Assembly (NCBI GenBank): GCA_015521385.1
Contig: WAOH01000209.1
Span: 1 to 9,088 of the forward strand
DNA from: Thermoproteota archaeon
Lineage (GTDB): Archaea > Korarchaeota > Korarchaeia > Korarchaeales > Korarchaeaceae
Direction: 5' to 3'
DNA length: 9,088 nt
Part shown: positions 1 to 6,275 of the stretch, one piece after another
Numbering within the stretch: position 1 is the stretch's first letter
How the letters are laid out: each line of letters opens with the position of its first letter
Notes under the pieces: model-generated
Database searches by the model: none
What the model was told of the DNA's origin: nothing
The model's input: only the letters and a program-made list of their open reading frames with translations
Made by a program: the position numbers and the translations under genes

Positions 1-231
1 CACCTCCGGGTCGAACGCCACGCCCGCCCCGAGAACCCCCCTCTTCCCGCGGACCACGCTGGAGGGCATCAGGTGGAGCTTGTACCTCTGACCCTCGGCG
101 ACGACCGTGTGTCCGGCGTTACTCCCCCCGTTATACCTGACGACGAGATCGGCCCACTCCGCCAAATAGTCCACCACTGCCCCCTTACTCTCATCACCGA
201 ACTGCATGCCCACGACGACCACTGCAGGCAT
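1..231 (-). CDS. purA: Adenylosuccinate synthetase, N-terminal part (runs off the left edge)
   Basis: The product would join IMP and aspartate using GTP, the first step from IMP to AMP, in the cytoplasm. Only the first 77 codons are present. The start [14 protein letters not shown], the [10 protein letters not shown] segment at residues 35-44 and [10 protein letters not shown] further on match the PurA N-terminus. Asp13, Lys16 and His41 fall at the same positions as the catalytic or phosphate-binding residues of the E. coli enzyme. Two changes stand out: Trp11 is Phe, and the GDEGKG loop reads GDESKG (Ser15). The ATG at 231 is chosen because an in-frame TGA lies two codons upstream. It also sits about 30 bases after a TATA-like box, so the leader is very short. 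The 102-base gap to the upstream minus-strand gene and the separate box suggest independent transcription. The family is secure; activity cannot be judged from a fragment. Confidence 0.9.
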   Translation of the reverse strand, partial: MPAVVVVGMQFGDESKGAVVDYLAEWADLVVRYNGGSNAGHTVVAEGQRYKLHLMPSSVVRGKRGVLGAGVAFDPEV

Positions 232-261
232 CCTTCACTACCTACCCGCGGGACTGGGATT

Positions 262-269
262 AGATATAA
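262..269 (-). promoter_or_regulatory. TATA-like box of purA
   Basis: Read on the minus strand the box is TTATATCT, in an otherwise GC-rich gap. Its centre is about 34 bases before the purA ATG at 231. An archaeal start site 25-27 bases downstream would fall near 239, leaving a leader of roughly 8 bases. No strong Shine-Dalgarno site is present, which fits a nearly leaderless transcript. Placement is by eye. Confidence 0.5.
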
Positions 270-333
270 CTGTGATACCGATACGCCGAGCCCGCGCTGC
301 TCCGCCAGGCGGTAGGGAAATGAGGGTGAGGGA

Positions 334-2232
334 TCAATCGAGGAGCTCGCTTATCTCCAAGACCTCAAAGTCCTCCAAGTTCATCCCCTTCGAGGCATCG
401 TTCAGCATGGCGTAGCAGAACGGGCAAGCCACCACCACGCCCTTAGCTCCCGCCCCCAGAGCCTCCCTCACCCTCTCCTTGGCCATGGTTCCCTCCCCGG
501 TCTGGTACCAGTAGTTGGCGCCTCCCGCTCCGCAGCAGAAGGTGTTCCTCCCGCTTCTGGGCATCTCCCTGAACCCCTCCACCCTGCGGAGGATCTCCCT
601 GGGCTCCTCCACTATCCCGTTGAACCTGGAGAGGTTGCACGGATCGTGGAACGTCAGTTCGCCGGAGCGGGAGACCCTGAGCCTGCCCTCCCTCACGAGC
701 CTAGCGAGGAGCTCGACGTGGGAGATCACCTCCACGTCCCAGCTCTCCAGGACCTTGGGATACTCGTGCCTGAAAACGGTGAGGCCGTGGGGGCACATGA
801 CGAGCAGCCTCCTCACCCCAAGCTCCCTGAACAGCTCAGCGTTCGTCAGGGCGAACTCCTGGAACATGCCCTCCTCCCCGAGCCTCCTGGCTGGCTCGCC
901 ACAGCAGGTCTCCATCTCCCCGAGGACGGCGATCCTGATGCCCGCCCCCCTCAGCAGGTTCACCAGCTTGGTGACGACCCTCTTCCCCACGGGATCGAAG
1001 GAGTACTGGCACCCCACCCACAGGTAGTAGTCGGGATCATCGTCGCTCTCTATCCAGCTCAGCCTCCCCCTCTGGGGAACGGAGAGGGAGTTGTGGTATC
1101 TCCTCAATCCGTTCAGCAGCTCCCTCATCTTCCTATCTATCCTCCCCTCCGCTACGAGGGAACGCCTCCTCTCCATCAGGAAGGTCAGGGGGCTTATGTA
1201 GTTGGGGCAGACGGTGGCGCAGGCACCGCACGAGACGCACGACCAGACCGTCTGATCGGTCAGTTCGTAGGCCCCACCCAGTACCGATACCTTCAACCCC
1301 TGGACCACGTCCTTGGGTGAGAGGGGCCTCCCCACGGCGTAGGCGGGGCAGGAATCTGTGCACCTGCCGCACTTCACGCAGGCTGCCAGTATGTACTTCT
1401 CGTACCACGGCAGGTCCTCCGGCTCCTCGAACCCAAGCTTCACCTCCTCGACTTCCTCCAGCTCCTGCAGTTTGAAGGGCTCCTTGGGGAACCTCACCAG
1501 CTCCTCCTCCAGCGAGGAGGTGATCAGCGCAGCTAGGGAGTGCAGGAGGTTGCTGTAGGGCAGGTAGGCCACCATGGCGAACGCGAGGAGTGCGTGGCTC
1601 CACCACAGGGCCGCGTAGAAGGGGAGGATGACGGGACCGACGGTTCCGGAGAGCAGGTAGCCCACTAGGGAGTAATGGCTCACCTGATTCGGGTGGGCGT
1701 ATATGCGCGTGGACTCGAGGAGGAACCCGGTCACGCCTATGTAGAGGAGCCCCAGCAGCAGGGCCTTTCCCTCCCTGTCCCTGGTCGGGAGGAAGGAGAT
1801 GACGCCGATAAGGAATATGATGCCGAAACTATCCATGACCAGCTCGAATGCCGAGTAAGTCCCGTTGAAGAGGATCCTCACCCCTAGGTGCTCGAGTACG
1901 TCCGTCTCCAGGAACACGGTGAGGGTGCCCAGGAACAGGACGAAAGTTCCGATGAAGAGGAGGGCATGCGGAAATCCCCTGTCCCTCTCCAAGACCCTCC
2001 TCTGGGTAAACACCCTGATGAGCCCTCTCCTCACCCTACCAGCGTTCAGCTCCCTTATCGCCCGATCGAGCTCGAACTTCCTAACGATCTTCCAGAGACC
2101 GTACAGGAATGCAACAGCGAAGGGTACGAGGATCGTGTACATCACTAGCGGGGTCCATCCCGGGAGGAGGGGGAAACTCTCCCTCACGACCAAGGGTAAC
2201 ACCGTTTTACCGAATTCGGATAACTTTTTCAT
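334..2232 (-). CDS. FadF/HdrED-like membrane heme and iron-sulfur oxidoreductase
   Basis: Predicted membrane electron carrier that would link a soluble flavoprotein to the quinone pool or another membrane acceptor. With the start at 2232 it has 632 residues. Residues 27-235 hold five or six membrane helices of the nitrate-reductase-gamma/HdrE type, with His89 (GFPHALLF) and His213 (WWSHALLAF) as candidate heme b ligands. Residues 285-295 and 332-342 are two CxxCxxCxxxCP 4Fe-4S motifs. Two CCG domains follow: Cys408, Cys443-444, Cys480; and Cys532, Cys566-567, Cys603, Cys606. The first ends in CPHG rather than CPHC, so one cluster cysteine is missing. The order matches bacterial FadF and ETF:menaquinone oxidoreductases, and HdrE fused to HdrD. 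The reading frame stays open to 2313, but the ATG at 2232 has an AAGGA site 5 bases upstream and avoids overlap with the divergent flavoprotein gene. The family is clear; partner and acceptor are inferred. A true heterodisulfide reductase role is possible but less likely without other methanogen genes here. Confidence 0.88.
   Translation of the reverse strand: MKKLSEFGKTVLPLVVRESFPLLPGWTPLVMYTILVPFAVAFLYGLWKIVRKFELDRAIRELNAGRVRRGLIRVFTQRRVLERDRGFPHALLFIGTFVLFLGTLTVFLETDVLEHLGVRILFNGTYSAFELVMDSFGIIFLIGVISFLPTRDREGKALLLGLLYIGVTGFLLESTRIYAHPNQVSHYSLVGYLLSGTVGPVILPFYAALWWSHALLAFAMVAYLPYSNLLHSLAALITSSLEEELVRFPKEPFKLQELEEVEEVKLGFEEPEDLPWYEKYILAACVKCGRCTDSCPAYAVGRPLSPKDVVQGLKVSVLGGAYELTDQTVWSCVSCGACATVCPNYISPLTFLMERRRSLVAEGRIDRKMRELLNGLRRYHNSLSVPQRGRLSWIESDDDPDYYLWVGCQYSFDPVGKRVVTKLVNLLRGAGIRIAVLGEMETCCGEPARRLGEEGMFQEFALTNAELFRELGVRRLLVMCPHGLTVFRHEYPKVLESWDVEVISHVELLARLVREGRLRVSRSGELTFHDPCNLSRFNGIVEEPREILRRVEGFREMPRSGRNTFCCGAGGANYWYQTGEGTMAKERVREALGAGAKGVVVACPFCYAMLNDASKGMNLEDFEVLEISELLD
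2222..2231 (+). promoter_or_regulatory. Possible promoter of the FAD dehydrogenase gene
   Basis: The T-rich run AACTTTTTCA follows ATAA and is centred 37 bases before the TTG start at 2264. The isocitrate dehydrogenase box has the same spacing to its own TTG start. It overlaps the first codons of the minus-strand gene, so promoter and coding sequence would share bases. A Shine-Dalgarno site (GGTGA, 2253-2257) lies 6 bases before the TTG and supports that start. Weak, by position and composition only. Confidence 0.35.
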
Positions 2233-2263
2233 TTTTTCCTTCGTGAGAGCGGGGTGAAGCTCC

Positions 2264-3535
2264 TTGGAGGCCGATGTGCTCGTCGTAGGGGCCGGTATCT
2301 TGGGACTGGCCACCGCTTACCATGTTCTGAAGAGGGATCCCGAGGCTAACGTTCTGATCATCGACAGGATGGGGGATGTGGGCCAAGGAGCTACAGCAAA
2401 GAGCGCTGCCGGCTTCAGGGCCGGCCTCTTCACCTCCTCGACCAACAGGCTCCTGTCCGACACGTCCGTAGACTTCTACCTCCACATCCAGAGGGAGGAG
2501 GGTTACGACCTGGGGATGGAGCTCGTTGGTTACCTCATATTGAGGAGCAAGGATCAGTTCGAGGAGATAGCCGACGTTGCCCACGCGCTGGAGAAGAAGG
2601 GGACGCTGAAGATCTACCGGAGGGCCGAGCTGAAGAAGATGCTCGAGATGAACTACGAGTTCGACGGGGACGAGGAGGCCGAAATCCTGGGGGTGAAGAA
2701 CGTCGATTACGGACTGTTCGGTGTCAAGTGCGGCTATATAGACGCTGACAAGCTCGCCTACTACTACAGGGACAGGATAAGGGAGATGGGAGGCAACTTC
2801 CAGTTCAACACCAAGGTGGAGAGGATAATAGTGGAGCCCGAGATAAAGTTAGGCATCCCCAGAGAGCCCAGGGCCTGGCAGAAGGTGAGGTTCGCTGGCG
2901 TGGAGACGAACAAGGGGACTCTGACGGCGAAGAAGCTCGTGGTGGCTGCCGGCGGGTGGACCCACCTCCTGCTCGATCCCTTGGGCATAGACTGCATCTC
3001 AAAGCCGAAGAAGAGGCAGATATTCACCTTCAGGCCCAGGACCGAGGCCCAGAAGGCACTCCTGAATACGAAGGGGTTCAACGAGGAGGGCATACTCCCG
3101 TTCACCTTCCTCCCGACCGGTCACTACATAAGGGCCGACAGGAGGGACGGCACCTTCTGGTTCGGGTTCTCGGATGAGATAAGGCCCTTCGCCCCCGACG
3201 AGGAGCCCGAGGAGAACTACTACTACGACAACATATACCCGATAATGGTGAAGTACTTCCCGCAGCTGGAGGGGGCCAAGGTCGACAACATGTGGGCCGG
3301 CCTCTACATGCTAAACTCCGTCGACCACAATCCAGTGGTGTTCAGGAGGTCCAACATGGTCGTGGCTACCGGGGCCAGCGGGAGCGGGATCCTCAAGGGC
3401 GACGCCATAGGCAGGATCGCCGCCGCCCTCCTGTACGGGGAGACCTACGCCGACCTGTACGGTGGGGAGAAGATACCCACCAACAAGCTGGAAGTGGTTG
3501 GAAGGGCTTTAGAGACGGAGAGCTTCGTCTTCTGA
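2264..3535 (+). CDS. DAO-family FAD-dependent dehydrogenase
   Basis: A 423-residue flavoprotein of the D-amino-acid/sarcosine/glycerol-3-phosphate oxidase superfamily (DAO fold), predicted cytoplasmic because no signal peptide or membrane helix is seen. The Rossmann FAD motif is at residues 7-14 (VGAGILGL), with an acidic end of the second strand at Asp34. The family's second FAD segment is at 224-231 (KLVVAAGG). The C-terminal signature is at 367-392 (VATGASGSGILKG, then AIGRIAAALLYG), after the DHNPV turn at 354-358. Length is normal for the family. The start is TTG at 2264, with GGTGA 6 bases upstream; the next in-frame start would break the FAD site. It diverges from the FadF-like gene with 31 bases between starts, so electrons from its substrate may go to that membrane protein. 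The substrate cannot be read from sequence: an amine, an amino acid, a hydroxy acid or glycerol-3-phosphate are all possible. Confidence 0.87.
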   Translation: MEADVLVVGAGILGLATAYHVLKRDPEANVLIIDRMGDVGQGATAKSAAGFRAGLFTSSTNRLLSDTSVDFYLHIQREEGYDLGMELVGYLILRSKDQFEEIADVAHALEKKGTLKIYRRAELKKMLEMNYEFDGDEEAEILGVKNVDYGLFGVKCGYIDADKLAYYYRDRIREMGGNFQFNTKVERIIVEPEIKLGIPREPRAWQKVRFAGVETNKGTLTAKKLVVAAGGWTHLLLDPLGIDCISKPKKRQIFTFRPRTEAQKALLNTKGFNEEGILPFTFLPTGHYIRADRRDGTFWFGFSDEIRPFAPDEEPEENYYYDNIYPIMVKYFPQLEGAKVDNMWAGLYMLNSVDHNPVVFRRSNMVVATGASGSGILKGDAIGRIAAALLYGETYADLYGGEKIPTNKLEVVGRALETESFVF

Positions 3536-3545
3536 TCTCCCCTCA

Positions 3546-3554
3546 CTCCTTTTT
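3546..3554 (+). terminator. Possible T-tract terminator after the FAD dehydrogenase
   Basis: The stretch CTCCTTTTT begins about 11 bases after the TGA at 3533-3535. Archaeal transcription often ends at such U-runs without a hairpin. The run of five T residues is short, so this is a weak call. Confidence 0.35.
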
Positions 3555-3615
3555 CATCGGAGATCCCGATCCGATGCTTCCTATTGGTCGATCGTCCGTT
3601 CAACCATCTAAGCGT

Positions 3616-3628
3616 CCAAACTTTTAAG
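3616..3628 (+). promoter_or_regulatory. BRE plus TATA promoter of isocitrate dehydrogenase
   Basis: CCAAACTTTTAAG reads as an A-rich BRE-like part followed by the TATA-like CTTTTAAG (3621-3628). A start site 25-27 bases downstream would fall near 3650, at the edge of a strong Shine-Dalgarno site. The box rules out an upstream ATG at 3584, which would lie before the promoter. Confidence 0.55.
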
Positions 3629-3648
3629 CTGAGCCGTCGGGCCCCCAC

Positions 3649-3656
3649 GGAGGTGA
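3649..3656 (+). promoter_or_regulatory. Strong Shine-Dalgarno site deciding the icd start
   Basis: GGAGGTGA is a full match to the archaeal 16S rRNA tail complement. It ends 5 bases before TTG at 3662 and 8 bases before GTG at 3665. TTG has the spacing closest to that of the neighbouring flavoprotein gene (6 bases) and is preferred; GTG is the alternative and would shorten the protein by one residue. Confidence 0.65.
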
Positions 3657-3661
3657 CCCCC

Positions 3662-4933
3662 TTGGTGGATATACTCGAGAGCCCCCCTGAGTTCAAGAAG
3701 CTCAGGCTGCCCGAGGAGGGCGAGAAGGTAACGGTCAAGGACGGCAAGCTGGTCGTCCCCGATGAGCCGATTATCGTGTATATAGAGGGCGATGGCATCG
3801 GTCCCCAGATAGTGAGTCAGGCTCGAGCTGTGATGGATGCGGCTATAGAGAAGGCCTACGGCGGCAAGAGGAGGATAGTCTGGTGGGAAGCTTACGCTGG
3901 AGAGAAGGCCATGGACCTATACGGAGAACTCCTGCCCGAGGATACCGTGCTAGCGATAAGGTACACGGTCCTGGCCCTGAAGGGACCGCTAACCACTCCC
4001 GTGGGAACGGGGTTCAGGAGCCTCAACGTGGCCCTGAGGAAGAAGCTGGACCTCTACGCCAACATAAGGCCCGTCCAGTACTTCGGTCAGCCCGCTCCCC
4101 ACTGCCACGCCGACAAGGTGGACTTCGTGATATTCAGGGAGAACACCGAGGACCTCTACGCCGGGATAGAGTGGACCTACGACAGTCCCGAGGCTGAGAA
4201 GCTCAGGAAGTTCCTGAAGGAGGAGCTGGGCGTGGAGATAAGGCCAGACGCTGGCATAGGGATAAAGCCCATCTCCATATTCGGTACCAAGAGACTCATG
4301 AGGAAGGCGATGAAGTACGCGATCGAGAACGGGAGGAGTCCTGTAACCATCATGCACAAGGGCAACATAATGAAGTACACAGAGGGTGCGTTCAGGAACT
4401 GGGCGTACGAGGTCGCCACGGAGGAGTTCAGGGAGTACGTGGTGACCGAGCAGGAGCTCTGGGAGCAGTACAATGGGGAGATGCCCGAAGGAAAGATACT
4501 CGTGAATGACAGGATAGCCGACAACATGCTCCAGCAGATAATAACCAGGCCGTGGGACTACGACATCATAGTGGCCCCGAACGTCAACGGCGATTACATA
4601 AGCGACGAGGCCAACGCCCTAGTCGGCGGGATAGGAATGGCGGCCGGCATGAACGCCGGTGACTACATGGCCCTGGCCGAGCCGGTCCACGGTACCGCTC
4701 CCAAGTACGCTGGCAAGGACGTGGCCAACCCCACGGCGGAGATCCTCAGCGGTTGTCTGCTGTTGGAGTACATGGGATGGAAGGAGGCCAGTGCCCTCAT
4801 AAAGGACGCTATCAGGAAGGCGATAGCCGAGAAGAAGGTCACTCAGGATCTGGCCAGGCATATGCCCGGAGTCCAGCCACTGAAGGCCAGCGAGTACACG
4901 CAGGTGCTCATAGATCACATAAGGAGCTCCTGA
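3662..4933 (+). CDS. icd: NADP-dependent isocitrate dehydrogenase
   Basis: Converts isocitrate to 2-oxoglutarate and CO2 in the TCA cycle, and could run in reverse in a reductive cycle. From TTG at 3662 the protein has 423 residues, normal for the homodimeric prokaryotic type. Numbered from this start: YIEGDGIG at 41-48; substrate residues Arg119, Ser120, Asn122 and Arg126 (FRSLNVALR), Arg136, and Arg159 and Tyr166 in FRENTEDLYAG; catalytic Lys233 in HKGNIMKYTEGAF; metal-binding Asp283, Asp311 and Asp315. The coenzyme loop has Lys348-Tyr349 (HGTAPKYAGKD) and Arg399, matching the NADP-binding Lys344-Tyr345 and Arg395 of E. coli. E. coli Tyr391 is replaced by Gln395. From memory, long stretches match the Aeropyrum enzyme closely. 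It has its own promoter and Shine-Dalgarno site and is probably transcribed alone. The function is secure; NADP over NAD is inferred from the loop residues. Confidence 0.96.
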   Translation: MVDILESPPEFKKLRLPEEGEKVTVKDGKLVVPDEPIIVYIEGDGIGPQIVSQARAVMDAAIEKAYGGKRRIVWWEAYAGEKAMDLYGELLPEDTVLAIRYTVLALKGPLTTPVGTGFRSLNVALRKKLDLYANIRPVQYFGQPAPHCHADKVDFVIFRENTEDLYAGIEWTYDSPEAEKLRKFLKEELGVEIRPDAGIGIKPISIFGTKRLMRKAMKYAIENGRSPVTIMHKGNIMKYTEGAFRNWAYEVATEEFREYVVTEQELWEQYNGEMPEGKILVNDRIADNMLQQIITRPWDYDIIVAPNVNGDYISDEANALVGGIGMAAGMNAGDYMALAEPVHGTAPKYAGKDVANPTAEILSGCLLLEYMGWKEASALIKDAIRKAIAEKKVTQDLARHMPGVQPLKASEYTQVLIDHIRSS

Positions 4934-4952
4934 ACCGAACTAACCTCCCTCA

Positions 4953-4959
4953 TCTTTTC
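4953..4959 (+). terminator. Possible weak T-rich terminator after icd
   Basis: TCTTTTC lies about 20 bases after the icd stop and before the next promoter. No hairpin is seen. It is offered only because the next gene has its own clear promoter, so a stop signal is expected here. Confidence 0.25.
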
Positions 4960-4963
4960 AGCT

Positions 4964-4980
4964 TGAAACGCTTTTTAAGA
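4964..4980 (+). promoter_or_regulatory. BRE plus TATA promoter of the secreted-protein/radical-SAM operon
   Basis: The sequence TGAAACGCTTTTTAAGA has a BRE-like GAAAC followed by the TATA-like CTTTTTAA. The box centre is about 26 bases before the ATG at 5001, the usual distance from TATA to start site. With no Shine-Dalgarno motif before the ATG, a leaderless transcript that begins at the start codon is expected. It is the strongest promoter-like signal in the window and would drive both 5001-6275 and 6272-7363. Confidence 0.65.
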
Positions 4981-5000
4981 CCTTCAGGCGATTATTCCAG

Positions 5001-6275
5001 ATGAGGAAGTCCCTCGCCGCCGCTCTACTGGTAACCTCCCTCCTCCTGCCGCTGATTCCGGCAGGCGCCTGCATTCCCACCGGCGGCGCGGTGGGCGCCC
5101 TATACGAGGGCAAGCTGAAGCTGGATCCGGCCTACCGCGCCCTCAAGGACATGGGTCTGAGGGTAGTCATCTCCGAGGAGAGGGTCCAAGGCCTCACGCT
5201 CAGGAGGGTGGAGGTGAGGCTCGGAGATCTGGCGGGGAGGGGGAGGAAGGTACTCCACGGGTACGTTTATCAGGGTTACAAGAAGTCGCTGGTGCTCGCC
5301 GAGACGGATAAAGGTCTTTCCGACTCTCCCCTCAAGCTGATGAAGCTGCTCCTCGCCTCAGCCGGTCTCGTCGACTTGGATAAGTTCTCGAGCCCTATCA
5401 AGAGCTACGATAACAGGATACCCCCCACAGCCCTCGTGAAGTGGTTGAAGGAGGAGAAGGGGATCGAGGTTAAGCAGGAGACCTTGAGATGCGTGAGCGA
5501 GGCCGCGAAGATCTCGGTGGAGGGCAACGAGGTAGCGGTCCTCTCGAACGAGATAGACAGGAACCTCTCCTTCGATGTGATCTCCGAGGCCCTCGATGAG
5601 GTGGGCCTGAGGGCCGTCTGGCTCGATGCCACCGACCCCAAGCAGGTCGCCAAGGTCCTGAACTATCCCGCTGTCATAGTTCTTGGAGGTCCCCTCAGCC
5701 CGGGCTCCGGTTACGTCAGTAGGATCTACATGCCGAAGGACGATGTCAGGAAGCTACTCCTGAGGATGAGGGAGGGGAGGAGGGGAGGTGTGATAGCGGA
5801 GGACGAGCTCCCACTGGACAGGCCACTGCTCGTGATCGCCGGGGTCGACAGGAACGATACGCGCGAGACCGCCCGGGCCTTCGCCTCCTCGGACCTACCC
5901 TCCCAACTGAAGGAGGCCGTGCTCTCACTTCAATCCGGGAGGGAAAAGGGCTTGTTTGAGCTTAGAGTGAGTAGCTCAGCCTCCTGCGGATCGATGGCTG
6001 GTAGGGACATCACGGTGGCGGTGAGCTACAACGAACTCCTCATCCTGATCAGGGAAGGCGCGCCCAATCCCTGCTACAGGCACGTGGTACAGTGGTACGA
6101 GCTGGACCTGGACGGCAGGGTGCTCAGGGTCGTGGTCGACCTGGAGAGGAGTTCTAAAGCCTGCGTACAGTGTCTAGCCGTCGTGGAGACGAGGATAAGC
6201 GCTGGCCCGCTACCTGAAGGCGAGTGGACCGTCATAGTTAACGGGTTCACGAGGAGGGTCGTGCTGGGGTCATGA
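5001..6275 (+). CDS. Secreted protein of unknown function, S-layer-like motif and cysteine-bearing C-terminal domain
   Basis: Not recognised as a named family. The 424 residues begin with a signal peptide: MRK, a hydrophobic stretch at 5-20, and a likely signal peptidase site after Ala-Gly-Ala23, which would leave Cys24 first. A bacterial-type lipobox is not convincing because -3 is Ala. Residues 222-293 carry a strand-rich pattern, VIVLGGPLSPGSG then LLVIAGVDRNDTRETARAF, which recalls the GGP...AG..(x)DTR motifs of archaeal S-layer-type proteins. Residues 350-424 look like a small extracellular beta domain, with NPC at 356-358, paired Cys388/Cys391 and a terminal GEWTVIVNG strand. Other cysteines are 164 and 329, so disulfides are possible. 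No C-terminal membrane anchor is seen. It is first in an operon: its TGA overlaps the ATG of the radical SAM gene by 4 bases, implying coupled translation and perhaps a shared task. A substrate-binding, inhibitor-like or surface-layer role are all open. Confidence 0.8.
   Translation: MRKSLAAALLVTSLLLPLIPAGACIPTGGAVGALYEGKLKLDPAYRALKDMGLRVVISEERVQGLTLRRVEVRLGDLAGRGRKVLHGYVYQGYKKSLVLAETDKGLSDSPLKLMKLLLASAGLVDLDKFSSPIKSYDNRIPPTALVKWLKEEKGIEVKQETLRCVSEAAKISVEGNEVAVLSNEIDRNLSFDVISEALDEVGLRAVWLDATDPKQVAKVLNYPAVIVLGGPLSPGSGYVSRIYMPKDDVRKLLLRMREGRRGGVIAEDELPLDRPLLVIAGVDRNDTRETARAFASSDLPSQLKEAVLSLQSGREKGLFELRVSSSASCGSMAGRDITVAVSYNELLILIREGAPNPCYRHVVQWYELDLDGRVLRVVVDLERSSKACVQCLAVVETRISAGPLPEGEWTVIVNGFTRRVVLGS

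Noticed and set aside
302..312. Short palindrome CCGCC-A-GGCGG between the FadF-like gene and purA, as a terminator or operator
   Set aside because: Five GC-only pairs in GC-rich DNA are easily due to chance, and no T-run follows on the minus strand.
646..1320. Long plus-strand open frames opposite the FadF-like gene
   Set aside because: They are antisense shadows in GC-rich DNA: no promoter, no recognisable domain, and compositions rich in Pro and His.
334..2232. Methanogen heterodisulfide reductase HdrDE
   Set aside because: Domain order is similar, but the SFDP, ETCCGEPARR and CPHx segments fit the FadF/ETF-oxidoreductase group better, and no methanogenesis genes are in view.
2233..2313. 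N-terminal extension of the FadF-like protein to an ATG at 2313
   Set aside because: The added residues are low-complexity (Pro/Ser/Thr), overlap the flavoprotein start, and have no better ribosome site than the AAGGA before the ATG at 2232.
3584..3661. Upstream ATG extension of isocitrate dehydrogenase
   Set aside because: It lies before the BRE/TATA box at 3616-3628, and a full Shine-Dalgarno site points to the TTG at 3662.
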